A stretch of 64,000 bases of DNA from Bacteroidales bacterium (GCA_017649855.1 JAGCGA010000004.1:62001-126000); one strand, 5' to 3'; shown: positions 32,543 to 42,042, counted from the first letter of the stretch. Numbers and translations are program-made. The notes: generated by a model from the sequence alone, not told the origin.

Positions 32543-34867
32543 TTATCGCTTGACAAACGGGAAGCCTGTGTCTCCGAGGCGGAGAATATAGGTTCCCGGA
32601 GGCAAAGCATTCACATTCACGTTGTTGCTTCCGCCTTTCAGCTTGAAGGAGCGGAACGTGCGTCCGGTACTATCCACTATGGATGCCTTCTGCGGGCGTC
32701 CGTCATCGTCCACCCACACATTTAACGTTTCACCGACAGGGTTCGGATAGATGACCAGATGGGGCACCTTGGAGAGAGGCTCCACCGAGGCGGTCTGGTC
32801 GCCCACGGCCAGACAATACTGGCCGGAACGGATGAACTCCGTCTTCAACATGCCGGCATTCGGAGAGCCAGATCGCGTGGTGGGCACTATCTGCCAAGCA
32901 TCAGCCGTGGTAGGACGATACAACAGTTTGAGATTGTTGTAGTCGTAGCCCTGCATCAGAGCATAGTCCAACGCCGTGACGGTGCCACGACGGTATTGGA
33001 ACTGGAGATAACCTTCGGGCGCGGCCATGTTCTGCGGATAGGCCAGCTGTACATTCCAATAGTGCGTCCCGGAGATCCGGTAGATTCCCTCGAGCATGAC
33101 CTCCGGCATGTCGGGAGCCACATAGTGATGCTCCACGCGCACGAGGACAGAATCGGCAGCGGCCTCGATCTTGGCATTGCAACTGGCATCAGTCCAAGAC
33201 ACAGATCCTCCATTGCCCAGCGTCTCGGTATAGTCAATGGTGGCGTCCATGATCCTCTCGTCATAGTCGATCATGCCGAAAACGGGGGTGAAGGGGATCG
33301 TCACCACCGCACTGGCATACTGGCCGGAGAAGGGGACATCGCGTATGGTATAGAGCTCGCGACTGGGCGACACAAAGGTGAGGTCCAGCTTGTTGGAGTT
33401 GATATAGTGAGTGGCGCCATGGAGCTTCTGCTGCACAAAGACTTCGTACTGGTTGCCAGAGAGCGGCCGTATGGAGTCGATGGCGAACTGTGGGAATCCG
33501 GGCTGGTGCACCCAACCCTCGTAGAAGTCGGTGAGGTTGACGCCCGTGATCTGTGACAGGTATTGGAAGAATTGTTCGCTGTTGACATTCTGCCAGGCAT
33601 AATGGTCGAGCAGGGCGCGCAGCCCTCCGAAGAAGAGCGAGTCGCCGAGATAGCTGCGCAAGGTATGGATCACCAATGCGCCCTTGTCGTAGGAGTGAGT
33701 ACCGTAGGTGACCGCTTGCGGCACATTGTCGATGGCATAATGGTCCCCATCGTTTTTCACAATGTTCATCAAGGTGGAGTGATGCATGTCGCGGAGATAG
33801 TCGCGATAGCCATCCGTCCCGTCGTTCTGATGGACGAGTCCCATGACCAAAGGTTCTGCAAAGGAGGCAAAGCCCTCGTTGATCCACATCTCCTCGGCGC
33901 GCTCGCAGGTGATGAGGTCCCCGAACCAATGGTGGAAGAGCTCATGACCATAGAGGGTGACATAGGTATCGGTACCATCCATGAAGGACTTGGGATAGGC
34001 AATATTGGTGGCGTGCTCCATGGCACCGCTGCTGAAGTTGACGCCCACATAGCCCACGCGGGGCCAGCGGTAGGGTCCGAAGAGCTCCTCATACATCCGC
34101 AGGATATCCTTCAAGTAGGCGAAAGAAGCCCCCACATTGGCATATTGTGGCGGCTGGGCGTAGATGACGATGGGGATGATGGCCTCCTGACCATGGAAGG
34201 TGTCCTCGTAGGCCTGATACTCGCCCACCGCCATGGAAGAGAGATACGTGGGGATGATCTCTTCCAGCTCCCACGTCCACACCTTGGAGCTGTCGGGGAG
34301 CGTCTGCACATCGGTGAGCAGGCCGTCACAGACAGCCATTTTGTGCGTCTCGGTGCGGACACGAGTGGTATAGCTCGACTTGTCGGTGAAGACATCCATG
34401 CAGGGGTACCAGCAGCGGCCGTAGCTATGCGGCTGGCTCTGGAAGGCCACACCCATGGTGTAGGCATACTGGCCGGAGAAGTAAAAGCCGCCCCACCCCG
34501 CGTCCTTGGTGGGCACGCCGTGGTAATAGACGGTCACCAAGACCGTGTCGCCCGTCTGCATCGTAGGCACCGTAATGGCCAGCCGTTCGCCCTGGTGCTG
34601 GAAGGTGGCCGGGGCGCCGTTCACCTTCACCGAGTCGGTGGTCAGCGCCAGCAGGTCAAGCACCACCTGGCTGAGGTTGGGCATCTTGGCCACGACCGTC
34701 AGCTGGGTCTCACCCACGATGTTGTGGGTCGTGAAATCCATCACGGTCAGCGAGATATCATAATGGGCCACATGGATCGTGTCACTACGGTCCTGGGCGG
34801 AGAGAGAGGCGATGGTAAGCCCTGACAGGAGTATGATGCCGAGAAGGGACAAGAGGCTTTTTTTCAT
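32543..34867 (-). CDS. Secreted M1-family zinc aminopeptidase with T9SS type A sorting domain
   Basis: A 774-residue protein starting at 34867 (MKKSLLSLLGIILLSGLTIASLSAQ signal). An N-terminal M1 beta domain leads to the catalytic domain: an exopeptidase motif GAMEH (residues 281-285, His replacing the usual Asn of GAMEN), zinc ligands HELFHHWFG (308-312) and the downstream Glu in WINEGFASF (331). The C-terminus HLVIYPNPVGETLNVWV...IVDSTGRTFRSFKL...LPPGTYILRL is a T9SS type A domain, so the enzyme is probably surface-attached or released, feeding peptide uptake. An upstream in-frame start would overlap the -7 box at 34916. Confidence 0.93.
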   Translation of the reverse strand: MKKSLLSLLGIILLSGLTIASLSAQDRSDTIHVAHYDISLTVMDFTTHNIVGETQLTVVAKMPNLSQVVLDLLALTTDSVKVNGAPATFQHQGERLAITVPTMQTGDTVLVTVYYHGVPTKDAGWGGFYFSGQYAYTMGVAFQSQPHSYGRCWYPCMDVFTDKSSYTTRVRTETHKMAVCDGLLTDVQTLPDSSKVWTWELEEIIPTYLSSMAVGEYQAYEDTFHGQEAIIPIVIYAQPPQYANVGASFAYLKDILRMYEELFGPYRWPRVGYVGVNFSSGAMEHATNIAYPKSFMDGTDTYVTLYGHELFHHWFGDLITCERAEEMWINEGFASFAEPLVMGLVHQNDGTDGYRDYLRDMHHSTLMNIVKNDGDHYAIDNVPQAVTYGTHSYDKGALVIHTLRSYLGDSLFFGGLRALLDHYAWQNVNSEQFFQYLSQITGVNLTDFYEGWVHQPGFPQFAIDSIRPLSGNQYEVFVQQKLHGATHYINSNKLDLTFVSPSRELYTIRDVPFSGQYASAVVTIPFTPVFGMIDYDERIMDATIDYTETLGNGGSVSWTDASCNAKIEAAADSVLVRVEHHYVAPDMPEVMLEGIYRISGTHYWNVQLAYPQNMAAPEGYLQFQYRRGTVTALDYALMQGYDYNNLKLLYRPTTADAWQIVPTTRSGSPNAGMLKTEFIRSGQYCLAVGDQTASVEPLSKVPHLVIYPNPVGETLNVWVDDDGRPQKASIVDSTGRTFRSFKLKGGSNNVNVNALPPGTYILRLGDTGFPFVKR

Positions 34868-34915
34868 TGTGCAATGCTTATTTGGATAAAAAACGTCTAT
34901 ACTTTTTGGAAGCGG

Positions 34916-34923
34916 CAAAGATA
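34916..34923 (-). promoter_or_regulatory. -7 box for the M1 peptidase gene
   Basis: The minus strand reads TATCTTTG, 48 bases before the ATG at 34867. Confidence 0.6.
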
Positions 34924-34969
34924 CTCATTTTTCAACATTCCTCCGGCACCAGCCCTTAACATTTTATCA

Positions 34970-35078
34970 AGTGGGGCGGGCATGGCGCGGGTGATCATCC
35001 TCGCGGCGCAGGGAATGTGTGCCACAAGAACGTGACTTGCCCGCCGCGAAAGGAGAATCTGTGCCATCGAGTACATAG
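34970..35078 (-). repeat. Dispersed hairpin element, copy E (left part, reverse)
   Basis: In the 390-base divergent gap between the M1 peptidase and the giant adhesin. It reads GCGGCGCAGGGAATGTGTG, CCACAAGAACGTGACTTGCC, CGCCGCGAAAGGAGAATCTG and TGCCATCGAGTACATAG. The reverse complement aligns with copy D over about 100 bases and its end block matches copy A at 14675-14715. The CCCCAGACT hairpin module is missing. The rest of the gap holds promoters only. Confidence 0.75.
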
Positions 35079-35130
35079 TCTTCCCTTAAAAAAAAAAATG
35101 ACTAAATCACCGAAATAATTGGCAATATCA

Positions 35131-35162
35131 TTTGTATTTGTAAAAATTTATATTTAGATTTG
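35131..35162 (+). promoter_or_regulatory. Promoter of the giant surface protein (TTTG -33 and TAGATTTG -7)
   Basis: TTTG at 35131-35134 and TAGATTTG at 35155-35162 are separated by 20 bases, close to the classical Bacteroides spacing. The leader to the ATG at 35257 is about 90 bases. Confidence 0.6.
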
Positions 35163-35256
35163 CGGCGTCAAATTTTCATGCCTTGTCAAACGGACTTCGC
35201 AAGTTCTGAAAGTATGACATAGTCCATTATCACCGAGAAGTCCATATTATTTGCTT

Positions 35257-38200
35257 ATGAAGAAATTTGTACTCTTAGCCTTGCTATTCGCCATTGCGAT
35301 GGGTAGGCTTAGCGCCCAGGAGGTCATCATCGGCACTGGGACCAGTGAAAGTTATTCCACGGCTTTCTATCCATTTTATGAAGATTCATGGTGGGAATGC
35401 CTCTGTTCCCCTACAGAAGTGGGCATGCAGGGAACCATCACGTCTGTATCCCTGCAGCGTTCCTCCAGCGGGACATTGATGTGTCAGAATGTGAACATCT
35501 ACATTGGCCACAGGTCCTCCGGGCAATACAGCTCAACATCTGACTGGACGCCCATGTCCAACCTGACGCTCGTATATGCAGGCACCAACATGAATATTGG
35601 CGGAAGTGGCACCGGCTGGGAGACCTACACCCTGACCACCCCCTATTTTTATGATGGCACCGACAATCTGGTGATTGTTTTTGCCAAGCATGCCAACGAA
35701 TACTCTTCTGCCCTCCAATATAATTACTCGGAAACCTCCAATTATGCCAGTCTTTACCGTTATATGGACGATGATGTCAGCTATTCCCAGCATCCGGGCT
35801 CCAATACCGGCTCCCGGGCATTCAACCGTCCCAACATAAAGCTGAGCATCAGTCCGAACCCCAACTTCTGCGGCCCGGTGACCGACCTGGCCATTAGCGA
35901 TGTGACCACGGACGGCGCCACCGTGTCATGGACAACGCCCTCCTTCAACCCGAACATATATTTGGTGGATGTCAAGAAATCCAACCAATCCTGGAACAAC
36001 CCCAATGTGATGAACTATACGGTCACGGACACCTTCTTGACGATTTCGGGATTGGATCCCTCCACCACCTACAACGTGCGTGTGGCCAACGACTGTAACG
36101 ATGACACCAGCTCCTATGTTTCAGGATCATTCCTGACGCTTTGTGCCCCCACTTCGGTAATACCTATCACGGAGAATTTCGATTCTTACACGCATACCAA
36201 CAACCCGAACAACGGCACAGGATCCAACAATCTCGCCTACTGCTGGGATGCCACCAACACGGGAAGCAGCTATCCAGCCTATCCGTGGGTCTATTATGGC
36301 GCCTCCAACGCCAACAGCGGCAACTACAGTCTGCGCTTCTACACGGGCAGTGGCACGAACTATTCTGACCAGTACGCCTTCCTGCCTGAGTTGGACCTGA
36401 GTGCCATCAGCATTCCGAGTTTGCAGTTAGGCTTGAACATGAGAAGACAGGCCAACAACACCAACTTCACCTTGGTGGTGGGTGTTACCTCCGGCATGGA
36501 TGTCTCCACCTTCACGCCTATCGACACCCTCACGGTGTCCAACACCACCTACGCATACCGGTTAGTGGACTTCGGCAGTTACTCCGGCTCTGGCAACCGT
36601 GTGGTGCTCAAGGCTCCGAAGCCTGCCTCCGGCAACAACCGTGGCCATGTGGACGACATCATCCTGGGCATGAACCTTTGTGCAGCGCCTTCGGCATTGA
36701 CCGTCACGGAAGCTGACGAGAGCAGCATCACACTCTCCTGGACTGAGAACGGCAGCGCGGTCTCCTGGGAGCTGGAATATGGTCCGGTGGGCTTCACCAC
36801 GGGCTCCGGCACCACGGTGACAGTCAATACCAACCCATACACCTTGGCGGGTCTGCCGGATGCCACCACCTACGAGTTCCAGATCCGCGCCAACTGCGGC
36901 AGCAGCCTCAGCGACTGGAACCTCAACCGCGTGACGGGTGCCACCACCTGTATTCCCATCAGCAACATCCCCTTCACCGAGGAGTTCTCCAACTACACAC
37001 ACACCGACAACGCCTCCTCGGGCGAATCCAATGTGCCCATCTGCTGGGACACCTACAACACAGGTTCCTCCTCCAGCAACCATCCATACGTTTATTATAG
37101 CAACAACAATGCGTACAGCGGCTCCTATGCCTTGCGTTTCTACACGCAGAGCGGCAACCAATATGCCGACCAGTACGCCATCCTGCCCGTCATCAGCAAC
37201 TCCATCCCGTTGAATACCTTGCAGATTTCCATGAAGGCACGTTCCAACTCCGCCAACACCCCGTTCACTCTGATAGTGGGTGTGATGACCGGCGGTCCCA
37301 ACACCTTCGTGCCGATGGACACCCTGACCATCACGGGAACCTCTTACTCCGACTACGTGGTTTATTATGACGCCTACACCGGCTCCGGCAACCGTATGGC
37401 CTTGAAGGCCCCCAAGCCCGGCTCCGGCAACAACCGCGGCTATGTGGATGACATCGTCATCGACTACCTCTCCAGCTGCCGCATGGTCTCCGGCGTGAAC
37501 GTAAGCGACATCACCACCTCTGAGGCAACAGTATCTTGGCAAGCTCATGGCTCCGAGACCTCCTGGCTGGTTGAGTACAAAGCCAACGGCGACTCCATCT
37601 GGGAGAGCATGATTGCGACCACCAACCCCTGCGTGATCTCGCCTTTGAACGCCTCCACCACCTATCAAGTGCATGTGGCGGCCGATTGTGGCGGCGAATT
37701 CAGCACACCCACGGGCAATGTCTCCTTCACCACACCTGTCTGCGACCCAACAGACCAGTGTCTCTACACCTTCAACCTTACGGATGACTATGGGGATGGC
37801 TGGAACAGCGCCGCTATCGTTGTGCGCCAGAACGGCTCCACGGTGGCCACGTTGACCATCTCGAACTCCAGCGCCAGCACCGCAACCCACCAAGTTGCCT
37901 TGTGCGACAGCGCACAGATCCAACTGTCCTGGACATCGGGCAGCTACGACGATGAATGCAGTTTCACCGTGACAGATCCGTTCGGGGAGGTCATCTTCTC
38001 CGCCTCAGCTCCATCCTCCGGCACCTTGACCACCTTCACCAGCTCCTGTTCCGCTGGCTCCTGCCCGCGTCCTTTATCCATCAGCGCCACCGAGATCGGT
38101 GACACAGAGGCCTCCATCAGCTGGGTCTCCACAGGCACAGAGACCGACTGGATCCTGGAATACAAACTCGCTTCCGACAACATCTGGGATGTGTTATATG

Positions 38201-40623
38201 TGAATACCAACCCCTACCTGCTTACCGGCTTGACCGCAGGTTCGGTTTATGACATCCGGGTCAAGGCTGACTGTGGCGGCGGCGACGAGTCCGACTACAG
38301 GGAATCCTCTTTCGAAACGGCAGCATGCCCGTTCACCCAACAGTGCAACTATTCCTTCAGCCTTACCGACAGCTTCGGCGACGGCTGGAACGGTGCTTCC
38401 ATCATCGTGACTCAGAATGGTGTTACGGTGGCCAACCTTACAGTACCCACCTCCAGCTCCAACTTTTCAGCGGTACTCTCCTTGTGCGAAAACATGCCGA
38501 TTCAAGTATCTTGGGTCTCTGGCTCTTACGATTCCGAATGCAGCTTCACCTTTACCGATCCCTTTGGCGAGGTTCTCTTAAATGTGTCCTCACCCACGGC
38601 GGGTGTCCTCACCACCTTCACCAGCTATTGCACAGTTCCCACCTGTCCTCGCCCCTCCTCTGTCAGCGTCACAAACATCAGCGATGTCGAAGCGACCATC
38701 AGCTGGGTGTCCGCTGGCACGGAGACCGACTGGATCATTGAGTACAAACCCTCCACCACCACCACCTGGGATGTCCTGTATGTGAACACCAATCCTTACT
38801 TGCTGACTGGCTTGACCCCATCTACCACATACGATGTCAGAGTCTATGCCGACTGTGGCGGCGGGGATGTGTCCGACTACAGACAGACCACGTTCCCGAC
38901 GGCCATCTGTTCAATTACCGAGCAGTGCAACTACACCTTCACCCTTTCCGACTCTTATGGTGACGGCTGGAACACCGCCACTCTCCTCGTCAAGCAGAAT
39001 GGTCTTGACGTGGTCGAACTGACGGTACCCACTGGCAGCTACGGCATCACCCAGCAAGTCCCCTTGTGCGACAATGCTCCGATGCAACTGATCTGGAATA
39101 CCGGCAACTTCGACACCGAATGCAGCTTCACAGTATCCGATCCTTATGGTGATGTTGTTTACTCCATCAACATGCCCACTGGCGGCAACCTGACCACCAT
39201 CATGATCAATTGTACCCCGCCCACCTGTCCGAAACCCACCTCGCTGACGGCTTCCAACATCGGCACGAGCACAGCTACGGTGAGCTGGACACCCGGTGGC
39301 TCTGAAAGCAGCTGGATCCTGGAATACAAGCCTGTCAACAGCAGCAACTGGACCTCCGTGACGACCTCCACGCCTTCATATTCACTCTCGGGCTTGTCGG
39401 CTGCAACCAATTATGACGTACGGGTACAGGCCGACTGCGGCGGCGGGGATTTGTCCGACTGGCGCGAAACCACCTTCGGCACCTTCATCTGTGATGTGTC
39501 CTCGCAATGTTCCTACACCCTCAATGCCTATGGTGATTATACTGATTCTTGGGACTACAACACCCTCTATGTGCAACAGAATGGTATCACCGTAGCCACC
39601 GTTGCAGGAATTGGAACCAGCGCCACCATATCCTTGACCCTGTGCAGCGGCGTCAACACCTCCCTGGTGTTCTCTTCTAACAGTTACGCCAGTGAGTGCA
39701 GCATCTCCCTCTATGGCCCTGACGGTTCGTTGGTACTCATGCAGGCTGACATGAGCAACTTCTCCACTTACAACTTCACACCGGATTGCGCCGGAGCTCC
39801 GGCCACCTGTGACGCGCCCACCGGCCTTGCCGTGAACAACCCGGGTCCGACCTCCGCCACCGCCACCTGGAACGCCGGCGGCTCCGAGACGGCCTGGAAC
39901 GTGCAGTACAAAACCACCACCGCCACCTCCTGGCAGAACGCCACCGCCAACACGACCTCCTACACCATGAGCGGACTGACTCCCAACACCCAGTATCAGA
40001 TACGGGTACAGGCATCCTGCGGCGACGACAACAGCGACTGGTCGAACATCACATCTTTCACCACTGCCAATCAGGACACGCCTACCTGCCCGGCTCCCAC
40101 CAACTTGACTGCCACCCTTGACGAAACCAGCCAAACGACAGTGGTGCTGACCTGGCAACAGGCTCCGAACACCGCCAGCGAGTGGCAGATCAACTACCGC
40201 ATGTCAACAGAGAGCACCTGGAGCACCGCCACGGCCTCTGCCACCACCTACACGCTGACCGACCTCGTCCCTAATAAGGACTACATGGTCAACGTGGTGG
40301 CCCACTGCACCAACGGCCTGACGAGCGACGAGTCCAACACCGTGACCTTCCACACCACTGACGTGGGCATTCAGAACCACTTGGAGCGTAGCGTGAACCT
40401 CTACCCGAACCCTGCTACCGAGATGATCTCCGTGGCAGTGAGCGATGCCAACATCACAATCACGGGCGTGGAGGTATATAATGTTTACGGACAATTGATC
40501 AACACGATCAACTCCAACGACAACCCGCTTCGCATCAACGTCTCCAGTCTCGCAAACGGCATGTATTACGTGCGCGTCACGACAGACAATGGCGTGGTAA
40601 CGAAGAACTTCATAAAGAGATAG
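35257..40623 (+). CDS. Giant T9SS surface protein with fn3, cleaved-adhesin-like and GDGWN modules
   Basis: A 1788-residue exported protein starting at the ATG at 35257 (MKKFVLLALLFAIAMGRLSAQ). After an N-terminal beta domain come about eight fibronectin type III domains. Two segments resemble cleaved-adhesin domains (ENFDSYTHTNN...YCWDATNTGSSYPAYPWVYY and EFSNYTHTDN...ICWDTYNTGSSSSNHPYVYY). From 37474 to about 39800 four modules of 193-196 residues each join an fn3 domain to a calcium-type DSYGDGWN domain (GDGWN in the first three, degenerate YTDSWD in the fourth). The end LYPNPATEMISVAV...VYNVYGQLI...LANGMYYVRV is a T9SS type A domain. It likely mediates adhesion or glycan binding. It is a single-gene unit with a strong promoter. 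Confidence 0.92.
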   Translation: MKKFVLLALLFAIAMGRLSAQEVIIGTGTSESYSTAFYPFYEDSWWECLCSPTEVGMQGTITSVSLQRSSSGTLMCQNVNIYIGHRSSGQYSSTSDWTPMSNLTLVYAGTNMNIGGSGTGWETYTLTTPYFYDGTDNLVIVFAKHANEYSSALQYNYSETSNYASLYRYMDDDVSYSQHPGSNTGSRAFNRPNIKLSISPNPNFCGPVTDLAISDVTTDGATVSWTTPSFNPNIYLVDVKKSNQSWNNPNVMNYTVTDTFLTISGLDPSTTYNVRVANDCNDDTSSYVSGSFLTLCAPTSVIPITENFDSYTHTNNPNNGTGSNNLAYCWDATNTGSSYPAYPWVYYGASNANSGNYSLRFYTGSGTNYSDQYAFLPELDLSAISIPSLQLGLNMRRQANNTNFTLVVGVTSGMDVSTFTPIDTLTVSNTTYAYRLVDFGSYSGSGNRVVLKAPKPASGNNRGHVDDIILGMNLCAAPSALTVTEADESSITLSWTENGSAVSWELEYGPVGFTTGSGTTVTVNTNPYTLAGLPDATTYEFQIRANCGSSLSDWNLNRVTGATTCIPISNIPFTEEFSNYTHTDNASSGESNVPICWDTYNTGSSSSNHPYVYYSNNNAYSGSYALRFYTQSGNQYADQYAILPVISNSIPLNTLQISMKARSNSANTPFTLIVGVMTGGPNTFVPMDTLTITGTSYSDYVVYYDAYTGSGNRMALKAPKPGSGNNRGYVDDIVIDYLSSCRMVSGVNVSDITTSEATVSWQAHGSETSWLVEYKANGDSIWESMIATTNPCVISPLNASTTYQVHVAADCGGEFSTPTGNVSFTTPVCDPTDQCLYTFNLTDDYGDGWNSAAIVVRQNGSTVATLTISNSSASTATHQVALCDSAQIQLSWTSGSYDDECSFTVTDPFGEVIFSASAPSSGTLTTFTSSCSAGSCPRPLSISATEIGDTEASISWVSTGTETDWILEYKLASDNIWDVLYVNTNPYLLTGLTAGSVYDIRVKADCGGGDESDYRESSFETAACPFTQQCNYSFSLTDSFGDGWNGASIIVTQNGVTVANLTVPTSSSNFSAVLSLCENMPIQVSWVSGSYDSECSFTFTDPFGEVLLNVSSPTAGVLTTFTSYCTVPTCPRPSSVSVTNISDVEATISWVSAGTETDWIIEYKPSTTTTWDVLYVNTNPYLLTGLTPSTTYDVRVYADCGGGDVSDYRQTTFPTAICSITEQCNYTFTLSDSYGDGWNTATLLVKQNGLDVVELTVPTGSYGITQQVPLCDNAPMQLIWNTGNFDTECSFTVSDPYGDVVYSINMPTGGNLTTIMINCTPPTCPKPTSLTASNIGTSTATVSWTPGGSESSWILEYKPVNSSNWTSVTTSTPSYSLSGLSAATNYDVRVQADCGGGDLSDWRETTFGTFICDVSSQCSYTLNAYGDYTDSWDYNTLYVQQNGITVATVAGIGTSATISLTLCSGVNTSLVFSSNSYASECSISLYGPDGSLVLMQADMSNFSTYNFTPDCAGAPATCDAPTGLAVNNPGPTSATATWNAGGSETAWNVQYKTTTATSWQNATANTTSYTMSGLTPNTQYQIRVQASCGDDNSDWSNITSFTTANQDTPTCPAPTNLTATLDETSQTTVVLTWQQAPNTASEWQINYRMSTESTWSTATASATTYTLTDLVPNKDYMVNVVAHCTNGLTSDESNTVTFHTTDVGIQNHLERSVNLYPNPATEMISVAVSDANITITGVEVYNVYGQLINTINSNDNPLRINVSSLANGMYYVRVTTDNGVVTKNFIKR

Positions 40624-40691
40624 CGATTCGTCATCAGCTACCCGTTTGCCTCAGATAGGCATCTTCTAACGGGACATATCGTCCCCATCAT

Positions 40692-40746
40692 CACCGCCTC
40701 CATCGGTACGGAGCTGCCCATCAGCTCGGTGCCGGTGGAGGCGGTG
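40692..40746. other. Strong 25-bp hairpin after the surface-protein gene
   Basis: Arms 40692-40716 and 40722-40746 pair over 25 positions with one mismatch and two G-U pairs, loop CCCAT. The outer arms are CACCGCCTCC and GGAGGCGGTG, the inner GAGCTG and CAGCTC. No T run follows, so it is not a classical terminator. On the minus strand it lies inside a small open frame starting at 40820 that I do not trust. The gap 40624-41105 (482 bases) otherwise shows nothing recognisable. Confidence 0.7.
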
Positions 40747-41105
40747 TGGTGGTTGAAGCGGTGTAGGCGAAGGAAGCGTCTTCGTAGCGGCGGAACTCCA
40801 AGACAATGTGTTTCATCCAAAAATCAAATTATCGGCAATTATTTTGATTTATTGACGAAAATTTGTGTATATCTTCGAATACACAAAACTCACCAAGGTA
40901 AGGAAGTCGAATCCAGAAGTTTTCTTAAAATTGCACTCTTTCCAAAAATGACGACTCCCCCCCTGCAACCTTTCCACATCCCTGCATCATATCCATAGTA
41001 GAAACTCTACAACCGTCGTGGACCGCGGGTGGTGTTTCATGGACTTCGCACCATGCACGGACACGCCGGAGAGGCAATGAACCAGAAGTCCAACCTCAAT
41101 CCAAC

Positions 41106-41324
41106 ATGAAAAAAGTAATTCTGACAATGGCCGCAACCGCCCTCCTGGCTTTCTGCACCTCCTCCTGCAACAAACACTGCGAATGCAGAACCTGGCTCGA
41201 TGGCGTCGACATGGGCTATGACGAGCCTTTTGAGCCGGAGGCCGGCAAGAAATGTTCCGACTATAACTTTGATGGTCAAGCTTGGGGCGCCCACATGAAG
41301 GTGGAGTGCCGCGGCGCACGCTAA
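41106..41324 (+). CDS. Small cysteine-rich lipoprotein
   Basis: A 72-residue protein: leader MKKVILTMAATALLAFCTSSC with lipobox cysteine 21, then a short mature part with several cysteines (NKHCECRTWLDGVDM, KKCSDYNFDG, VECRGA) that could form disulfides. No family is recognised. The mature domain is only about 50 residues, so it may be a small folded lipoprotein or a peptide. It is convergent with the next gene, with three bases between the stops. Confidence 0.7.
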   Translation: MKKVILTMAATALLAFCTSSCNKHCECRTWLDGVDMGYDEPFEPEAGKKCSDYNFDGQAWGAHMKVECRGAR

Positions 41325-41327
41325 GCA

Positions 41328-41957
41328 CTATCGCTCCAACAACGGCCTTATCTCCTTCTCAAAGATCTCCCGCGTTACTATCCGATAGTGCGGGTGGTAA
41401 TGACTATTGTAACTCCGACTGTGGGTGACAGGCATGTCTCCATTCTCCAACAGCTCCTCAATACGGATCTTATCCTGTTCATAATCCGGTATCTGCCAGC
41501 CTTCTCGTTCAATAATCTGCAAGATCAGATGCCACTCGTCAGTCCAGGAGATGGGCAGCGTTACCGTTTGGCCGGCACTGCGGATGAAGGCGTCCGCCAG
41601 CTGGCGCACCGTCAGTCCACCCGGCTTCAGGCACGACAGATAGACCCGCACATAGTTGCCCTGAAACCCGGTCGGCTCACAAAAGGGGTCGTCGGTAAGC
41701 CACGTACTGTCAGCCGCCATCTCCTGATTCAAGTAATAGATGGCCATGGAGGTGTCCGCCAACAGATGCCCCGGCCCGAAACGGTCCTGATAGAAGGTCT
41801 TGTAGATATCTTGCAACCGCAAATCCGGGTACTGCTCCAGCTGAGCCTCGACAATCCTCCCCACCATCACGGTGTCGATCTGCCCCCTTAGCGCAGACGA
41901 CAAGCCCAACAGACTGAACGCTGTCAACAAAATCCGGAGAGATGATCTAAAAGACAT
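41328..41957 (-). CDS. Conserved exported protein of unknown function
   Basis: A 209-residue protein starting at 41957 (MSFRSSLRILLTAFSLLGLSSALRGQ), with a signal peptide; an upstream in-frame ATG would put the short-word repeat into the coding sequence. The mature part has DLRLQDIYKTFYQDRFGPGHLLAD, FCEPTGFQGNYVRVYLSCLKPGGLTVRQLADAFIRSA, and NSHYHPHYRIVTREIFEKEIRPLL. I recall similar proteins in other Bacteroidales without a known function. The conserved FGPGH and SHYHPHYRI stretches suggest a catalytic or metal site with His residues, which is inference. Confidence 0.7.
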   Translation of the reverse strand: MSFRSSLRILLTAFSLLGLSSALRGQIDTVMVGRIVEAQLEQYPDLRLQDIYKTFYQDRFGPGHLLADTSMAIYYLNQEMAADSTWLTDDPFCEPTGFQGNYVRVYLSCLKPGGLTVRQLADAFIRSAGQTVTLPISWTDEWHLILQIIEREGWQIPDYEQDKIRIEELLENGDMPVTHSRSYNSHYHPHYRIVTREIFEKEIRPLLER

Positions 41958-42042
41958 TGACTTTGAACTTTGACTTTGACTTTGAACTAGGCTCACCCCA
42001 ATTCTTAGTTTCTTAGTTTTTTAATTTCTTAGTTTTTTAATC
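41958..42042. repeat. Short-word repeats (GACTTTGAACTTTG and TTCTTAGTTTTTTAA)
   Basis: Copies of GACTTTG / GAACTTTG (41958-41987) abut the ATG of the exported-protein gene, followed by TTCTTAGTTTCTTAGTTTTT words up to 42042. The first word is the same as at 14322-14369. Confidence 0.75.

Noticed and set aside
33563..34825. A 420-residue plus-strand frame opposite the M1 peptidase
   Set aside because: Antisense to a gene with zinc-site and sorting-domain motifs; same codon-bias effect.
35257..40623. Possible recombination or assembly collapse in the fn3-GDGWN array
   Set aside because: The four modules are similar but clearly diverged from each other and the frame is intact throughout, so no assembly fault is evident from sequence.
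40729..40998. An 89-residue plus-strand frame after the giant adhesin gene
   Set aside because: It starts inside the long hairpin, has no family resemblance and an unnatural composition, and lacks a promoter.
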